Of a stretch of DNA of 20,745 nucleotides, positions 20,629 to 20,745 are shown piece by piece. Positions within the stretch are counted from its first letter, which is position 1; each line of letters starts with the position of its first letter. The stretch covers positions 1 to 20,745 of the forward strand of contig JAFQII010000255.1 in the NCBI GenBank assembly GCA_017397605.1, read 5' to 3'. Below the pieces are notes generated by a model. That model was not told the origin of the DNA. It worked only from the letters and a program-made list of their open reading frames with translations, and did not search any database. A program made the translations under genes and the position numbers. The DNA is from Clostridia bacterium. Lineage in GTDB: Bacteria; Bacillota; Clostridia; Oscillospirales; CAG-382.

Positions 20629-20745
20629 TCAATATGCGATGCGCTCTTCGATGACCTTTTTGAGGTCTGCGATCGGAACGCGGATCTGTTCCATCGTGTC
20701 GCGGTCGCGCACGGTGACACAGCCGTCGGTTTCGCTGTCAAAGTC
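20629..20745 (-). CDS. glyQS: Glycine--tRNA ligase, C-terminal end (partial)
   Basis: Only the last 38 codons and the TGA stop are present; the gene continues past the right edge. The peptide contains TVRDRDTMEQIRVPIADLKK, which matches the C-terminal anticodon-binding domain of the single-chain, dimeric class II glycyl-tRNA synthetase (often named glyS or glyQS). It charges tRNA-Gly. Its stop is 11 nt from the start of the RpiR-family gene and overlaps that gene's ribosome-binding site, so translation is probably coupled. A regulator of sugar genes behind a tRNA synthetase is an unusual pairing. Confidence 0.8.
   Translation of the reverse strand, partial: DFDSETDGCVTVRDRDTMEQIRVPIADLKKVIEERIAY

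Noticed and set aside
20615..20632. Longer N-terminus of the RpiR regulator from a TTG
   Set aside because: The TTG would overlap the glycyl-tRNA synthetase stop and lies inside the ribosome-binding site for the ATG at 20617.

Overview
The window looks like a chromosomal segment of an endospore-forming, Gram-positive anaerobe of the Clostridia, most likely an uncultured gut relative of the Oscillospirales. The evidence is an intact sporulation sigma factor (sigK), promoters close to the sigma-A consensus, Shine-Dalgarno sites of GGAGG type, and large secreted proteins with BspA-type leucine-rich repeats, cohesin-like folds and dockerins. The species call is inference. No tRNA, rRNA, CRISPR array, phage gene or transposase was found.

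Left part (1-5515, all minus strand): a cluster reads right to left. It holds a small membrane protein of the small multidrug export family, a fused sugar-phosphate-isomerase/Gfo-Idh-MocA oxidoreductase, a DUF4855-like protein, and then, behind a terminator, an ADP-ribosylglycohydrolase-family protein. Upstream of these lies sigK, with a good sigma-E-type promoter placed inside a perfect 11-bp palindrome that abuts its start codon.

Middle (5516-8780): a 550-bp non-coding stretch between sigK and proA is packed with small perfect hairpins joined by a constant ATGAAG spacer. The orientation of the array flips halfway, and the right half is a 173-bp tandem duplication whose two copies differ almost only in hairpin loops. 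Then come proA and proB (order proB-proA, 4-bp overlap) and the divergent maf gene. proB and maf share one palindromic -10 region.

Right part (8777-19597, plus strand): three large secreted proteins lie in a row. Protein A (1318 aa) has LRRs, about 13 His/Cys repeats, a cohesin-like domain and a dockerin. Protein B (1767 aa) has three discoidin-like domains, four copies of an unrecognised module, a cohesin-like domain, a CBM9-like domain and a dockerin. Protein C (405 aa) has a cohesin-like domain, three His/Cys repeats and a dockerin. Proteins A and B each have a perfect TTGACA-N17-TATAAT promoter; C probably follows B in one transcript. None has a recognisable catalytic domain or a wall anchor, so this looks like a set of non-catalytic surface assembly proteins, each carrying both halves of a cohesin-dockerin pair. 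This is the most interesting system in the window.

Right end (19598-20745, minus strand): back-to-back terminators separate the secreted-protein cluster from an RpiR-family regulator, which directly follows the 3' end of a glycyl-tRNA synthetase gene cut by the window edge.
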